Positions 44,124 to 53,032 of a stretch of 64,000 bases of DNA are shown here, piece by piece. The translations under genes and the position numbers were made by a program. Under the pieces are notes generated by a model, which ran no database searches, was not told the origin of the DNA, and was given only the letters and a program-made list of their open reading frames with translations. Within the stretch, counting starts at the first letter, position 1. Each line of letters begins with the position of its first letter. Origin of the DNA: CAYUET01 sp964443875 (GTDB lineage: Bacteria > Auribacterota > JAFGBW01); contig CAYUET010000006.1 of the NCBI GenBank assembly GCA_964443875.1, positions 62,001-126,000 of the forward strand, read 5' to 3'.

Positions 44124-44559
44124 GAGAAGGCTTGAGGACGATGGCTTTTCCGCAATAAGGGCAATATTTCCAGTCCCTGGCAACGGGTTTGTCGCAATGC
44201 ATGTTTTCCTGAATTTCAGCGGTAATCTTGGACATTTCAACCATGAGTGTGGAATCATCCTGATGTTTTGATTCTGTCTGATAAATGAGTTTTGTCTTTC
44301 CCAGAATGAGGATATCTCCGGGTTTCAGTTTTTCACTTGTTATTTTTTTTGAGTTCAGAAAAGTTCCGTTGGAACTGTTTAAATCTGAAATGACGAATTC
44401 TCTCTGATTGACCAGTTCAATTTTACAATGATTTCCTGAAATTCCCTTATCATTTAAGACAAAGGAACAGTCTGGATGGCGTCCAAAAATATTTCTGGAC
44501 CTTAAGATATAGCTTTTCCCCTGATCCGGGCCTTCTAAAACTAACAGTTTTGCTATCAT
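44113..44559 (-). CDS. FHA-domain protein with Cys-rich tail
   Basis: The 148-aa protein has a full forkhead-associated phosphothreonine-binding domain (about 1-95): G-R-H-P-D-C-S-F, S-G-N-H-C, and S-D-L-N-S-S-N-G-T-F. A short tail carries a possible zinc site (H-C-D-K-P ... Y-C-P-Y-C-G). FHA domains read phosphorylated threonine on partner proteins, pointing to Ser/Thr kinase signalling, although no kinase gene is in the window. It overlaps lipA by 11 nt and follows the HIT gene by 37 nt. Confidence 0.85.
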   Translation of the reverse strand: MIAKLLVLEGPDQGKSYILRSRNIFGRHPDCSFVLNDKGISGNHCKIELVNQREFVISDLNSSNGTFLNSKKITSEKLKPGDILILGKTKLIYQTESKHQDDSTLMVEMSKITAEIQENMHCDKPVARDWKYCPYCGKAIVLKPSHDL

Positions 44560-44596
44560 GATATTTCACGCGGTTAATAGGTTAAAGTTGCTGTTT

Positions 44597-44935
44597 TCAT
44601 CCGGGCGGCCATGAAAAAAAACGGCCGGCTAAAAGATGGATATGGATATGAAATACACTTTGTCCGACTTTTCTTCCATTGTTGATCACAAGTCGATAGT
44701 CTTCTATTTTAAGATCAGAGGCGATTTCTTTTGCAGCGAGTAAAAGATTCCCAAGAATTTCATTGTGCGCCTTGCTGGATTCGGCAATGCTGGGGATATG
44801 TTTTTTAGGAATAATAAGGATATGAGTCGGACTGACAGGATGGATGTCATGAAAAGCAAAAACAGAGTCGTTTTCATACGCTTTTTTACAGGGAATGGCA
44901 CCTGAAAGAATTTTACAGAATAAACAGTCGTCCAT
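44597..44935 (-). CDS. HIT-family nucleotide hydrolase (HINT/PKCI type)
   Basis: 112-aa purine-nucleoside phosphoramidase/hydrolase. It has the HIT signature V-F-H-I-H-I-H-L-L (H97, H99, H101) and the N-terminal C-x-x-C-K-I-L segment near residues 5-10, which in HINT proteins can bind zinc. The length and the I-P-K-K-H-I-P-S segment fit the HINT branch. It sits between FHA and SDR genes in a loose minus-strand run. Confidence 0.92.
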   Translation of the reverse strand: MDDCLFCKILSGAIPCKKAYENDSVFAFHDIHPVSPTHILIIPKKHIPSIAESSKAHNEILGNLLLAAKEIASDLKIEDYRLVINNGRKVGQSVFHIHIHLLAGRFFSWPPG

Positions 44936-44959
44936 ATCAACCGCTCCTTTTACTTATGC

Positions 44960-45724
44960 TTAAAAGCCTGCATAGGCCAGAAATCCCCCATCCACAACCA
45001 CCGAGGTTCCGGTAACAAAACTGGAATCCTCAGAGGCTAAAAACAGGGCCGCAGAAACAATTTCGGGTAATTTCCCGAAGCGTTTCATCGGGGTATGGTT
45101 TATAATATTGCCAGCTCTTACACTATCACTAAGAGCTTTTTCATTCAAGGTTGTTTTAAAGACCCCCGGTAAAATGGCGTTGACTCTTACTCCCAAAGGG
45201 GCCCATTCCGAAGCCAGGGATTTTGTGAGCATTTCGACTCCGCTTTTACTGACATTATAGGCGCAGGTCAGGGAAAGGGCCACTTTTGATCCCAAAGAGG
45301 CAATATTGATGATATTTCCATGCCCCTGCCGGATCATTATTTTTCCGCAGACAGAGTTGACATGAAAAGTCCCGTTCAGGTTGGTATCCAGAACGGTTTT
45401 CCACTGTTTGGAGGTCATTTCAATGGCAGGTATTTTAAGATGAATTCCGGCAGTGCAGATGACCCCATCGAGAGAATCCCATTTTTTGAGTAATTTTGAG
45501 ACCCCGCGTTCCACAGAGGAGTATGAACAGACATTCATAGGCATGAGCAGTGGCGGATTTAATCCCCGGGAATTAAAGAGTTGTCCGGCTGCTTTGAGCT
45601 TTTCAAGGGATCTTCCGCTTAAGGCGATGCGGGCACCGCGGGTTGCAAAACCCATGGCAATTTCCAGACCAAGCCCTGAGCCTCCCCCTACGACCAGAAA
45701 ATTTTTATGTTTAAAAGAATGCAT
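44960..45724 (-). CDS. Short-chain dehydrogenase/reductase (classical SDR)
   Basis: 254-aa oxidoreductase with the Rossmann motif G-G-G-S-G-L-G near residues 13-19, N-x-A-G-x-like C-T-A-G-I-H near 90, S in N-I-A-S-L-G, Y-N-V-S-K (Y-x-x-x-K catalytic pair), and a P-G-V-F-K-T segment after. The acceptor is unknown; the family includes 3-oxoacyl-ACP reductase and sugar dehydrogenases. Its ATG overlaps the stop codon of the upstream response-regulator gene by 1 nt, so the two are translationally coupled. Confidence 0.88.
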   Translation of the reverse strand: MHSFKHKNFLVVGGGSGLGLEIAMGFATRGARIALSGRSLEKLKAAGQLFNSRGLNPPLLMPMNVCSYSSVERGVSKLLKKWDSLDGVICTAGIHLKIPAIEMTSKQWKTVLDTNLNGTFHVNSVCGKIMIRQGHGNIINIASLGSKVALSLTCAYNVSKSGVEMLTKSLASEWAPLGVRVNAILPGVFKTTLNEKALSDSVRAGNIINHTPMKRFGKLPEIVSAALFLASEDSSFVTGTSVVVDGGFLAYAGF

Positions 45725-46089
45725 TATTCTTTTTTAAGATATCTGGACAATTCTATCAACAACTTTGGAGGAAGAATAGGCTTTAAAATGAATCCGTTGG
45801 CCCCGGCTTTAATCGCTTTTTCCTGTTCTTCCTCTACAGGATCTCCTGAAAGTACGACAATGGGGGAGGTGATCTGATTCTCTCTCATTTTCCGGATGCC
45901 TTCAATGCCGTTGCTCCCCTCCATCAAAAGATCGGTGAGAATTAAATCCGGATTTGCAATTTTGGCAATCCGGAGCCCCTCTGAAGCAGAGGAAGCTAAA
46001 AGAACTTCATATCCTTCTTTTTCCAGATGAATAAGAATCAACTCTCGGACATATTTTTCGTCATCAATGATTAAAATTTTTTGCCCCAT
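45724..46089 (-). CDS. Single-domain response regulator (CheY-like)
   Basis: 121-aa receiver domain only: acidic pocket D9/D10, phospho-acceptor D53 (LTDLLMEGSNG), T/S switch V-L-S-G-D near 85, and conserved K near 104 (FILKP). No output domain, so it probably works as a CheY-like messenger or phosphate sink. It lies 12 nt after the second cheB gene, suggesting a link to that CheB. Confidence 0.9.
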   Translation of the reverse strand: MGQKILIIDDEKYVRELILIHLEKEGYEVLLASSASEGLRIAKIANPDLILTDLLMEGSNGIEGIRKMRENQITSPIVVLSGDPVEEEQEKAIKAGANGFILKPILPPKLLIELSRYLKKE

Positions 46090-46101
46090 GAACGTTTCCT
46101 T

Positions 46102-47130
46102 TTATAATGATTTCAAAAGTTCCTGAGCAAGGCCTTCAATGTTTAATATTTTTTCAACACAATTTGTGGCGATTGCAGATTTCGGCATTCCGAATACAAT
46201 ACAGGAATTCTCATCCTGGGCAAAGACTTTTCCTCCAGCCTTGCTTACGGCCATTACGCCCCGGGAACCGTCGTTGCCTATTCCGGTGAGGACAACGGCG
46301 ATGGTTTGCGATCCATAGTTTTTTGCAGCACTTTCAAAGAGGACATCAACGGAAGGCTTCTGGTTATTGACTGGAGCAGAATTATCAAGGAAAATTTTTC
46401 CTTCCTTAACCGTGAGATGACAATGGGAAGGAGAAATATAAATAGTGGAAGGTTTAAAAACCTGCGCATGTTCTGCTTTTTCAACTTTCAGGTTGAGGCT
46501 GGATCTGAACCATTCAACCATCCCATTGACAAAAAAACTTTCCGTAATATGCTGCACAACGAAAATGGGGGCAGGAAAAGTTCCCGGAAGAAGCTTGAAT
46601 AATTTCAGGAGGGTATTGGGTCCGCCTGTGGAGGCCCCGATGCAGACGACTTTTTGACTTACTCCGGGCAGATTCTTTTTTAAAAACGTTGATTTAAGCG
46701 TTTGTCTTTTTTTCCCGGAAAGATGGGTAATCACTTTAACCCGGGATAGGCATTTGACTTTTTCAATAAGTTGCATTCCCACTTTGGGCAGCTGTTCCCA
46801 CGCATTGGGGGCGGGTTTTTCAATGATATCCAGTGCTCCAAGATGTAGTGCTCTCATGAAATTTTCATCTTTATTCAGAACAGTTACAATTAAAATAGGA
46901 ATTGGATTGTACGCCATGATATGTTCAATCATATCGAACCCATTCATGACCGGCATATTGATATCCGCCGTAATGATATCGGGTTTTATGGGATGACTTT
47001 CCAAAAAATTAATAGCTTCCCGGCCATTGGATACTTTTCCCATGATTTCGATCTCCGGATCCGTTTTAAGGATAGTTGAAATCATTTCAAGGGCCGTGGG
47101 GGAATCATCAACAAGAAGTGCTTTTATCAT
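46102..47130 (-). CDS. cheB: Protein-glutamate methylesterase CheB (copy 2)
   Basis: 342-aa receiver plus methylesterase. The receiver has D8/D9 and D56 (ITADINMPVMNG); the esterase triad is S167 (GASTGGPN), H194 (VVQHITE) and D287 (TGIGNDG). It differs substantially from the copy at 2618-3673 (different linker and N-terminal residues), so it is an older paralogue or comes from another chemosensory system. No cheA, cheW or cheR is near it here, so its receptors or partners must lie elsewhere. Confidence 0.93.
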   Translation of the reverse strand: MIKALLVDDSPTALEMISTILKTDPEIEIMGKVSNGREAINFLESHPIKPDIITADINMPVMNGFDMIEHIMAYNPIPILIVTVLNKDENFMRALHLGALDIIEKPAPNAWEQLPKVGMQLIEKVKCLSRVKVITHLSGKKRQTLKSTFLKKNLPGVSQKVVCIGASTGGPNTLLKLFKLLPGTFPAPIFVVQHITESFFVNGMVEWFRSSLNLKVEKAEHAQVFKPSTIYISPSHCHLTVKEGKIFLDNSAPVNNQKPSVDVLFESAAKNYGSQTIAVVLTGIGNDGSRGVMAVSKAGGKVFAQDENSCIVFGMPKSAIATNCVEKILNIEGLAQELLKSL

Positions 47131-47305
47131 ATGATTTTTTCTCCATTTCTATCATGGCTTTATGGATTAAACTTGTCAAGAAAGAGATCGGTAATGCAGT
47201 GAAGAATCAACAGAGGTATTTTGACTTTTCTAAGGATATGAGTTAAAAGCATTCGTGAAATTACCTTTCATACATGGGAGACAATAAAAAAGGAATTAAG
47301 ATGAG

Positions 47306-49204
47306 GTGAAAAACAGGTTTTTGTTCTGTCTGAAAAAATGGATGAGCCTTTTCAGCAAGGGGAATTGCATTAGTCCTGTCTTTATTCCCTGGATTCTTGT
47401 TTTGCTCACCCTCGGGGTTTATTTTTTTGTTTTTAACGCAGGCTTTATCTGGGATGATGACGATTATATCCTTAACAATAAGGCGGTAAAAACTTTAAAA
47501 GGTTTGTTTGAAATCTGGAGCACTGTTTTGCCGGGGAAACCCTGGTATCCGATGGTTCATTCTTCTTTCTGGCTGGAATTTCATCTTTGGGGAATGAATG
47601 CCTGCGGCTATCATGCCGTGAACATATTGCTTCATGCCCTGAATGCTGTTTTATTATGGAGAATACTTCTTTTCCTTGAATTCAAAGGGGCCTTTGTTTC
47701 GGCTTTGCTTTTTGCCGTTCATCCGGTTCATCTCGAATCTGTCGCATGGATTACAGAACGGAAGAATGTTTTGTCCGGGTTGTTCTACCTTTTAAGTGCC
47801 GGATGTTTTTTTAGATTTTTTCTGAAAAGTTTATCCTGGCAGGTTTATTCTGTTTCACTTTTATTTTTTATTCTGGCCCTGTTAAGTAAAACAGTAACCT
47901 GTACCCTGCCGGTCATTCTTTTTTTGGTGATCTGGTATAAAACGAACCGCGTCAGTAAAAAACTTATTTTTCCCCTTATCCCTTTTCTGGGGGTAGGAAT
48001 TTTTTTAGGATTACTGACCGCTTTTCTTGAAGTAAATGTGGTGGGGGCAAGCGGGGAAGATTTTTCCTGGAATTTTCTGCAGAGATCGTATATTGCAACT
48101 CGGGCTGTTCTCTTTTATATTTCTAAATTGTTATTCCCGGTCAATCTGTCTTTTATCTATGAAAAATGGATTCTTCCGGAAGATCCTTTTGTTTTACTGA
48201 TTCTTCCGGTCAGCCTTTTCCTGTTTTTTATCATATGTTGTAAAAGAGGGGGAAAAGGGATATTTGTTTCGTTTTTTTTCTTTTGCATAACCCTTTTCCC
48301 GGCTCTGGGATTTTTTAATGTTTATCCCATGAAATTTTCCTTTGTCGCGGATCATTTTCAATATCTGGCCAGCATCGGCCTGTTTACCCTGGCGGGTGAG
48401 CTTTATTGCAGGCTGGCAGAGAATAAAAGATGGATGAAGTATGGGGGGATTCTTATTTTAATAGGAATGATGGGCCAGACGCTTCATGAATCTTTAAAAT
48501 ATAAAAATGTAAAAATTTTATGGGAAGATACTCTTAAAAAAAATCCCCGGGCCTATATTGCCCATAATAATCTGGGGAATATTTATTTTTATCTGGGGAA
48601 TTATGATCTTGCCCTTTTTCATTATAAAATCGCTTTAACATCAGGTTCGTTCAATGGTGACGTTTTGAACAATCTCGGGCTTATTTTTAAACAAAAGAAG
48701 GATTTTTCAGCCGCAATCGTCTTTTTGAAAAAAGCCTATATTCAATCCGTTAATAAGGATCAAATCAGTTTCAATTTAGGGAATATTTATATGGAATTGG
48801 GACAATTATCAAAAGCATTCTTATATTTCAAAGAGTCAGTTCGATGGAATTCTTTTTTTTATCCGGCCCATTATAATCTTGGTGTGCTTTATTTAGGACA
48901 GGAAGATTTTGAAAAAGCCGTTTTTCATTTTTCTGAGGCGTTGAAAATTAAACCTGAAGATCCCTTTGCTCAATGTAATCTGGCAGTTGCTTATGGGGCG
49001 ACCCTGAGGAAAGATAAAGCAAGGACCCATTATGAGCTGGCTTTAAAATATGATCCGAAGCTGATTCCTGCTCTTTTAAATTATGGGCAGCTTCTCCTGG
49101 AGGAGGGGGAAAGGAAGAAAGCCGGGGAATATTTCAAAAAAGTCCTGGAGCTTGCCCCGGATAATTCTTTGGCGAAAAAGTATTCAGAGGCTGGATCTTC
49201 ATGA
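47306..49204 (+). CDS. TMTC-like membrane protein with C-terminal TPR repeats
   Basis: 632-aa protein starting at GTG 47306 (Shine-Dalgarno AAGGAA about 10 nt upstream). About ten hydrophobic helices in residues 25-400 include, in the first periplasmic loop, a run of four Asp (D50-D53, IWDDDDYI) and, later, V-A-W-I-T-E-R-K-N-V-L-S-G-L, hallmarks of TMTC/PMT-like GT-C O-mannosyltransferases. The C-terminal part (about 405-632) is six TPR repeats. It probably glycosylates exported proteins or lipid carriers. Neighbours do not reveal its target. Confidence 0.82.
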   Translation: MKNRFLFCLKKWMSLFSKGNCISPVFIPWILVLLTLGVYFFVFNAGFIWDDDDYILNNKAVKTLKGLFEIWSTVLPGKPWYPMVHSSFWLEFHLWGMNACGYHAVNILLHALNAVLLWRILLFLEFKGAFVSALLFAVHPVHLESVAWITERKNVLSGLFYLLSAGCFFRFFLKSLSWQVYSVSLLFFILALLSKTVTCTLPVILFLVIWYKTNRVSKKLIFPLIPFLGVGIFLGLLTAFLEVNVVGASGEDFSWNFLQRSYIATRAVLFYISKLLFPVNLSFIYEKWILPEDPFVLLILPVSLFLFFIICCKRGGKGIFVSFFFFCITLFPALGFFNVYPMKFSFVADHFQYLASIGLFTLAGELYCRLAENKRWMKYGGILILIGMMGQTLHESLKYKNVKILWEDTLKKNPRAYIAHNNLGNIYFYLGNYDLALFHYKIALTSGSFNGDVLNNLGLIFKQKKDFSAAIVFLKKAYIQSVNKDQISFNLGNIYMELGQLSKAFLYFKESVRWNSFFYPAHYNLGVLYLGQEDFEKAVFHFSEALKIKPEDPFAQCNLAVAYGATLRKDKARTHYELALKYDPKLIPALLNYGQLLLEEGERKKAGEYFKKVLELAPDNSLAKKYSEAGSS

Positions 49205-49750
49205 TTATTCCGGAGTATTCCCCGCAGTAGGGGATTCTACATGTTTATCCCTGACTCTTGAGAGGAATCGAAGGTAATCCTCTGTTTTGAAGTCCGGGTA
49301 AGTCCATTCCAGAAAGTCCCATTTTTTATGGCGGTAGAACAGAGTGATTTCGCCGTAGATTCCGTTTTGAAGGGGAATGCGATGGGCAAAATTTTTGGTT
49401 GTGGCAAGCATGAGATGTGATCCGCATACAAGACCCGGATCAATATTGACATACCGTTTTGATCCCACGGAAAAAAGAGTGTCTTCCAGTTCATTGGTCT
49501 GAATTTTTATGGATGAAAGAAGTGCGGGGTCAACAGGGATTTCATAGGAAAAAAGAACCCGCAGGAGGGGGTGCCCCATTTCTTCATGATAATAGGTAGT
49601 GTAGATGAAGGGGATGGGTCCGGCTTCTATGTCCACAGGGCCATAGAGTGCACAGAGTTTTTCTTTAATGAATCCAAGTTCCGCGAACTGAGGATTATAG
49701 ATTATCCCGATTATCAGTTTTTCTTTTTGGAAGGGCTTAATACTCCCCAT
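49205..49750 (-). CDS. DUF4416-family protein
   Basis: The start is set at ATG 49750, which has AAGGAG upstream and gives 181 aa beginning M-G-S-I-K-P; a longer frame to 49867 adds an unlikely head. The product matches my memory of DUF4416 (about 170-180 aa): K-P-F-Q-K-E-K-L-I-I-G-I-I-Y, L-Y-G-P-V-D-I-E and T-T-Y-Y-H-E-E-M-G in the N-terminal half, and N-I-D-P-G-L-V near the middle. Function unknown in the family. Confidence 0.8.
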   Translation of the reverse strand: MGSIKPFQKEKLIIGIIYNPQFAELGFIKEKLCALYGPVDIEAGPIPFIYTTYYHEEMGHPLLRVLFSYEIPVDPALLSSIKIQTNELEDTLFSVGSKRYVNIDPGLVCGSHLMLATTKNFAHRIPLQNGIYGEITLFYRHKKWDFLEWTYPDFKTEDYLRFLSRVRDKHVESPTAGNTPE

Positions 49751-49896
49751 GAGATGTAAACTCCTTGATTTTTCCGGAAAAAAATGTATTTTATAAAAAA
49801 TCAGGTGAATCCAATTGACCTGAAACAGTGTTTCAATTATCATTTCATAATTTATTTTATCTTTCAACTGAATCGTGAACTCACAGGGAGGAAAAA

Positions 49897-51687
49897 ATGT
49901 TACTGGATTCGATTAGGCATTCTAAATTAAAACAGTGGATTGAGGAAGCGGCAAAGATGTGTACTCCGGATTCCATCTATGTCTGCGACGGCTCCAAAGA
50001 GGAATACAACCGTTTAATGCAGCAGATGGTGAATGCCGGAATGGCGACTCCTTTAGCCAAGCGTCCTAACAGCTTTTTATTTCGTTCAGATCCTTCGGAT
50101 GTGGCGCGCGTGGAAGACCGTACCTATATCAGCACAAAGAATAAAGAAGATGCAGGACCCACCAACAACTGGTACGATCCGGAGGAACTTAAAACCATCA
50201 TGAGGGGGCTTTATAAGGGCTGCATGAAGGGCAGAACCCTTTATGTCATTCCCTTTTCCATGGGGCCTCTCGGTTCCCCTATTTCTAAAATTGGGGTGGA
50301 AATTACCGACAGTGCTTATGTGGTGTGCAACATGCATATCATGACACGTGTGGGCACAAAAGTTCTGGATCTTCTGGGCACTAACGGCGAATTTATCCCC
50401 TGTCTTCATTCCATTGGCTATCCCCTGGAAAAAGGTCAGAAGGATCTTAAATGGCCCTGTGCTCCGATTGAAAAGAAATACATCAGCCATTTTCCGGAAG
50501 AAAATCTCATCTGGTCTTATGGTTCAGGTTACGGAGGAAATGCTCTTTTGGGAAAAAAATGTTTTGCCTTGAGAATTGCTTCGGCTATGGCTAAGCGTGA
50601 AGGCTGGATGGCAGAACATATGCTCATTTTAAGACTTACAAGTCCTGAAGGGAAACAGTACCATGTGGCTGCCGCTTTTCCTTCTGCCTGCGGTAAAACC
50701 AATCTGGCCATGCTGCAGCCCACGCTTAAAGGCTGGAAATGCGAATGTATTGGAGACGATATTTCCTGGATGAAGATCGGTCCGGACGGACGTCTTTATG
50801 CCATCAATCCGGAAGGTGGATTCTTCGGCGTTACTCCGGGTACTTCCTATAAATCCAATCCTATGGCCATGGACACCATCAAAGAGAATATCATTTTCAC
50901 CAACTGCGCTTTAACGGATGACGGTGATGTCTGGTGGGAAGGTATGGACGGAGAACCTCCGGCACATGCGATTGACTGGAAAGGCAAGGACTGGACTCCT
51001 GCAAGCAAGGAAGTGGCTGCTCACGCCAATGCCCGCTTTACAGCTCCTGCCGGTCAGTGCCCGGTTATCTGCAAAGACTGGGAAGATCCCAGGGGTGTTG
51101 CCATTGACATGTTCATGTTCGGCGGACGCAGAAGCAGTGTCGTGCCCTTAGTCACTGAATCTTATGGCTGGGATCACGGAGTGTTCATGGGGGCAACCGC
51201 TGCCTCTGAAACCACAGCGGCCAATATCGGTGCTGTTGGCAATCTTCGCAGAGATCCTTTTGCCATGAAACCTTTCTGCGGCTATAATATGGGGGATTAT
51301 TTCAGCCATTGGCTTTCCATGGGTGATAAGCTCAAAGATAAAGCCCCGAAGATTTTTTATGTCAACTGGTTCAGAAAAAGTCCTACGGGAAAATGGCTCT
51401 GGCCTGGTTTCGGAGACAACAGCCGCGTTCTCAAATGGATGTGTGAGCGCCTGGAGGGAAAAGTTAAAGGTAAGGAAAGTCCGATAGGAATTATTCCAGC
51501 GGATGGAGAACTTGATCTGACAGGGCTTCCTCTTTCGGCCGACAATATGAAGGACCTGATGAACATTGATAAGAAAGAATGGAGTGCGGAAATTCCGGAT
51601 ATCCAGAAACATTTCGATCAATTCGGTTCAAAGGCTCCTAAAAGACTTCTGGAACAAATGGAAGCTCTCAAAAAACGTCTGGCCTGA
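49897..51687 (+). CDS. pckG: Phosphoenolpyruvate carboxykinase (GTP)
   Basis: GTP-dependent enzyme that interconverts oxaloacetate and PEP, the entry to gluconeogenesis or, in anaerobes, a CO2-fixing step. 596 aa, typical for the GTP type. Landmarks: kinase-1a P-loop P262-S-A-C-G-K-T268 (the GTP-type P-S-A-C-G-K-T-N), the metal-binding D-D-I-S-W-M segment, the G-G-R-R-S motif near 413, and the C-terminal W-P-G-F-G-D-N-S-R. A Shine-Dalgarno (GGGAGG) precedes ATG 49897, and a strong terminator lies 16 nt beyond the stop, so it is a single-gene unit. Confidence 0.96.
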   Translation: MLLDSIRHSKLKQWIEEAAKMCTPDSIYVCDGSKEEYNRLMQQMVNAGMATPLAKRPNSFLFRSDPSDVARVEDRTYISTKNKEDAGPTNNWYDPEELKTIMRGLYKGCMKGRTLYVIPFSMGPLGSPISKIGVEITDSAYVVCNMHIMTRVGTKVLDLLGTNGEFIPCLHSIGYPLEKGQKDLKWPCAPIEKKYISHFPEENLIWSYGSGYGGNALLGKKCFALRIASAMAKREGWMAEHMLILRLTSPEGKQYHVAAAFPSACGKTNLAMLQPTLKGWKCECIGDDISWMKIGPDGRLYAINPEGGFFGVTPGTSYKSNPMAMDTIKENIIFTNCALTDDGDVWWEGMDGEPPAHAIDWKGKDWTPASKEVAAHANARFTAPAGQCPVICKDWEDPRGVAIDMFMFGGRRSSVVPLVTESYGWDHGVFMGATAASETTAANIGAVGNLRRDPFAMKPFCGYNMGDYFSHWLSMGDKLKDKAPKIFYVNWFRKSPTGKWLWPGFGDNSRVLKWMCERLEGKVKGKESPIGIIPADGELDLTGLPLSADNMKDLMNIDKKEWSAEIPDIQKHFDQFGSKAPKRLLEQMEALKKRLA

Positions 51688-51702
51688 TAATCGTTAAATA
51701 TG

Positions 51703-51743
51703 AACCCTGTCTTATCGGATGAAGGTAGGACAGGGTTTTTTTT
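51703..51743 (+). terminator. Intrinsic terminator of pckG
   Basis: AACCCTGTCTTA (51703-51714) pairs with TAGGACAGGGTT (51726-51737), one G-U pair, 11-nt loop, and continues into an 8-nt T-run. Textbook Rho-independent terminator 16 nt beyond the pckG stop. Confidence 0.88.
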
Positions 51744-52008
51744 ATTTATTCTGGAATGCAGGCTAATTGCATCAATCCAAATTTTGCATATAGTGACCGG
51801 GAGTACAATATCTGCTTATGACTAGCAAGTCAGGTTTGCTTAATACTTAATAATAGTTGGGTTTTGACCCGATAAAATAACACGGAGCAAGTTGCGTTTT
51901 CTGAAGAATTAAGATAATTAGTAAAATAGATAAATTACGTTTACAAATGAATATTCAATTATTTTTGAACAGTGTTCGGGTTAAATCGTTTTGTGCAGCA
52001 GAGGCAGG
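51744..52008. other. Non-coding gap before the SGNH-like gene
   Basis: 265 nt, AT-rich, with no supported gene on either strand. No convincing promoter pair was identified. Confidence 0.5.
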
Positions 52009-53019
52009 ATGTTTTTTTTAAGAAAATTTTTTTTCCAGCTTAAATTGTATGCCGGTCGTTATTGGAAACAGATCTTATTAGCCGGAGTTGTTTTTTCTGC
52101 TATCGGATTTATTCTGATGATTTTTGAATCCTTTTTGAGTTCGGATACCTCAGCGATGTGGAATCAGACACTTAGAAATGAAGATTCCAGGCTTCTTAAA
52201 AGTCATTTTTCAAACGCTAAAGACCATCCTTTTGGTTTCAATGATTATTCCTATCCTGAAAATAAGACACACCCCTGTTTCCGCTTGATTATTCTGGGGG
52301 ATTCCGTTGTTTTCGGAGATGGGTTACCCTTGGAGCAGATATGGAGTCATAAACTTGAAAAAAAAATGAAACAGAGATATCCGGTTGAAGTTCTGCACTG
52401 GGGACAGTGCGGCTGGAGTACGCTGGATCAGTTGGAGTTTTTAAAACAGAATTTCAGCGATAAGAAAAATATATTCGATGCGGATTTGCTCCTGATCAGT
52501 TGGTTTGACAATGACCCGGATATGGGAAATATAAATTTTGATGCTTACAATTCTTTACTTTCAAATCCTTTTTTTACTATGTTCACTTGGTTTTTCCCAA
52601 AAATTGGGGCCATTTTTTTTGAATTCAATGAGTTTAGGGTGTATAATCATATACGCCACCAGTTATATTCCGATAAAAATCTTCTCCATTATCAAAATGT
52701 TTTGAAAGAGTTAAAGATATTTTGTCAATTAAAAAGAATAGATTTGTTTTTAGTCCTTATTTCATATGGAGATATATTTAGTAAAATTGAACTTGCTAAA
52801 ATTGAAAATCTTCTTCAAAAAGAATGTATCCCCTATATTAATTTACACTCTTTTGTCGCTGAACAGACACAGGGACTGCCCATTCGCTGTCTTTTTGCCA
52901 GCCCAGTTAATTCACATCCTGGGCCTGTCTTAACAACCCTTTACGCCCGTTATACTCTTCCAGAACTGATAAAAAGGTATGGAAAGAAAATGATTGAAAA
53001 AGGGGGATCTATAGAATAA
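52009..53019 (+). CDS. Membrane-anchored SGNH/GDSL-hydrolase-like protein
   Basis: ATG 52009 is preferred (GAGG 4 nt upstream) over an in-frame TTG at 51991. A signal anchor lies at about 20-42, then a soluble domain with the block I motif I-I-L-G-D-S-V-V-F-G-D-G (S about 97). A late S-H-P-G-P segment (N-S-H in place of the usual D-x-x-H) is near residue 304. SGNH enzymes deacylate sugars or lipids. The Asp of the catalytic Asp-His pair appears replaced by Asn, so activity is uncertain. 336 aa. Confidence 0.6.
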   Translation: MFFLRKFFFQLKLYAGRYWKQILLAGVVFSAIGFILMIFESFLSSDTSAMWNQTLRNEDSRLLKSHFSNAKDHPFGFNDYSYPENKTHPCFRLIILGDSVVFGDGLPLEQIWSHKLEKKMKQRYPVEVLHWGQCGWSTLDQLEFLKQNFSDKKNIFDADLLLISWFDNDPDMGNINFDAYNSLLSNPFFTMFTWFFPKIGAIFFEFNEFRVYNHIRHQLYSDKNLLHYQNVLKELKIFCQLKRIDLFLVLISYGDIFSKIELAKIENLLQKECIPYINLHSFVAEQTQGLPIRCLFASPVNSHPGPVLTTLYARYTLPELIKRYGKKMIEKGGSIE

Positions 53020-53032
53020 AAGGCAAAACCTT

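Noticed and set aside
44124..44258. 45-residue N-terminal extension of LipA
   Set aside because: It is the other frame of the FHA gene; the conserved LipA region starts after M-T-S-D-S-H (ATG 44123).
49751..49867. Longer N-terminus of the DUF4416 protein
   Set aside because: ATG 49750 has AAGGAG upstream and matches the family length; the added residues look like read-through.
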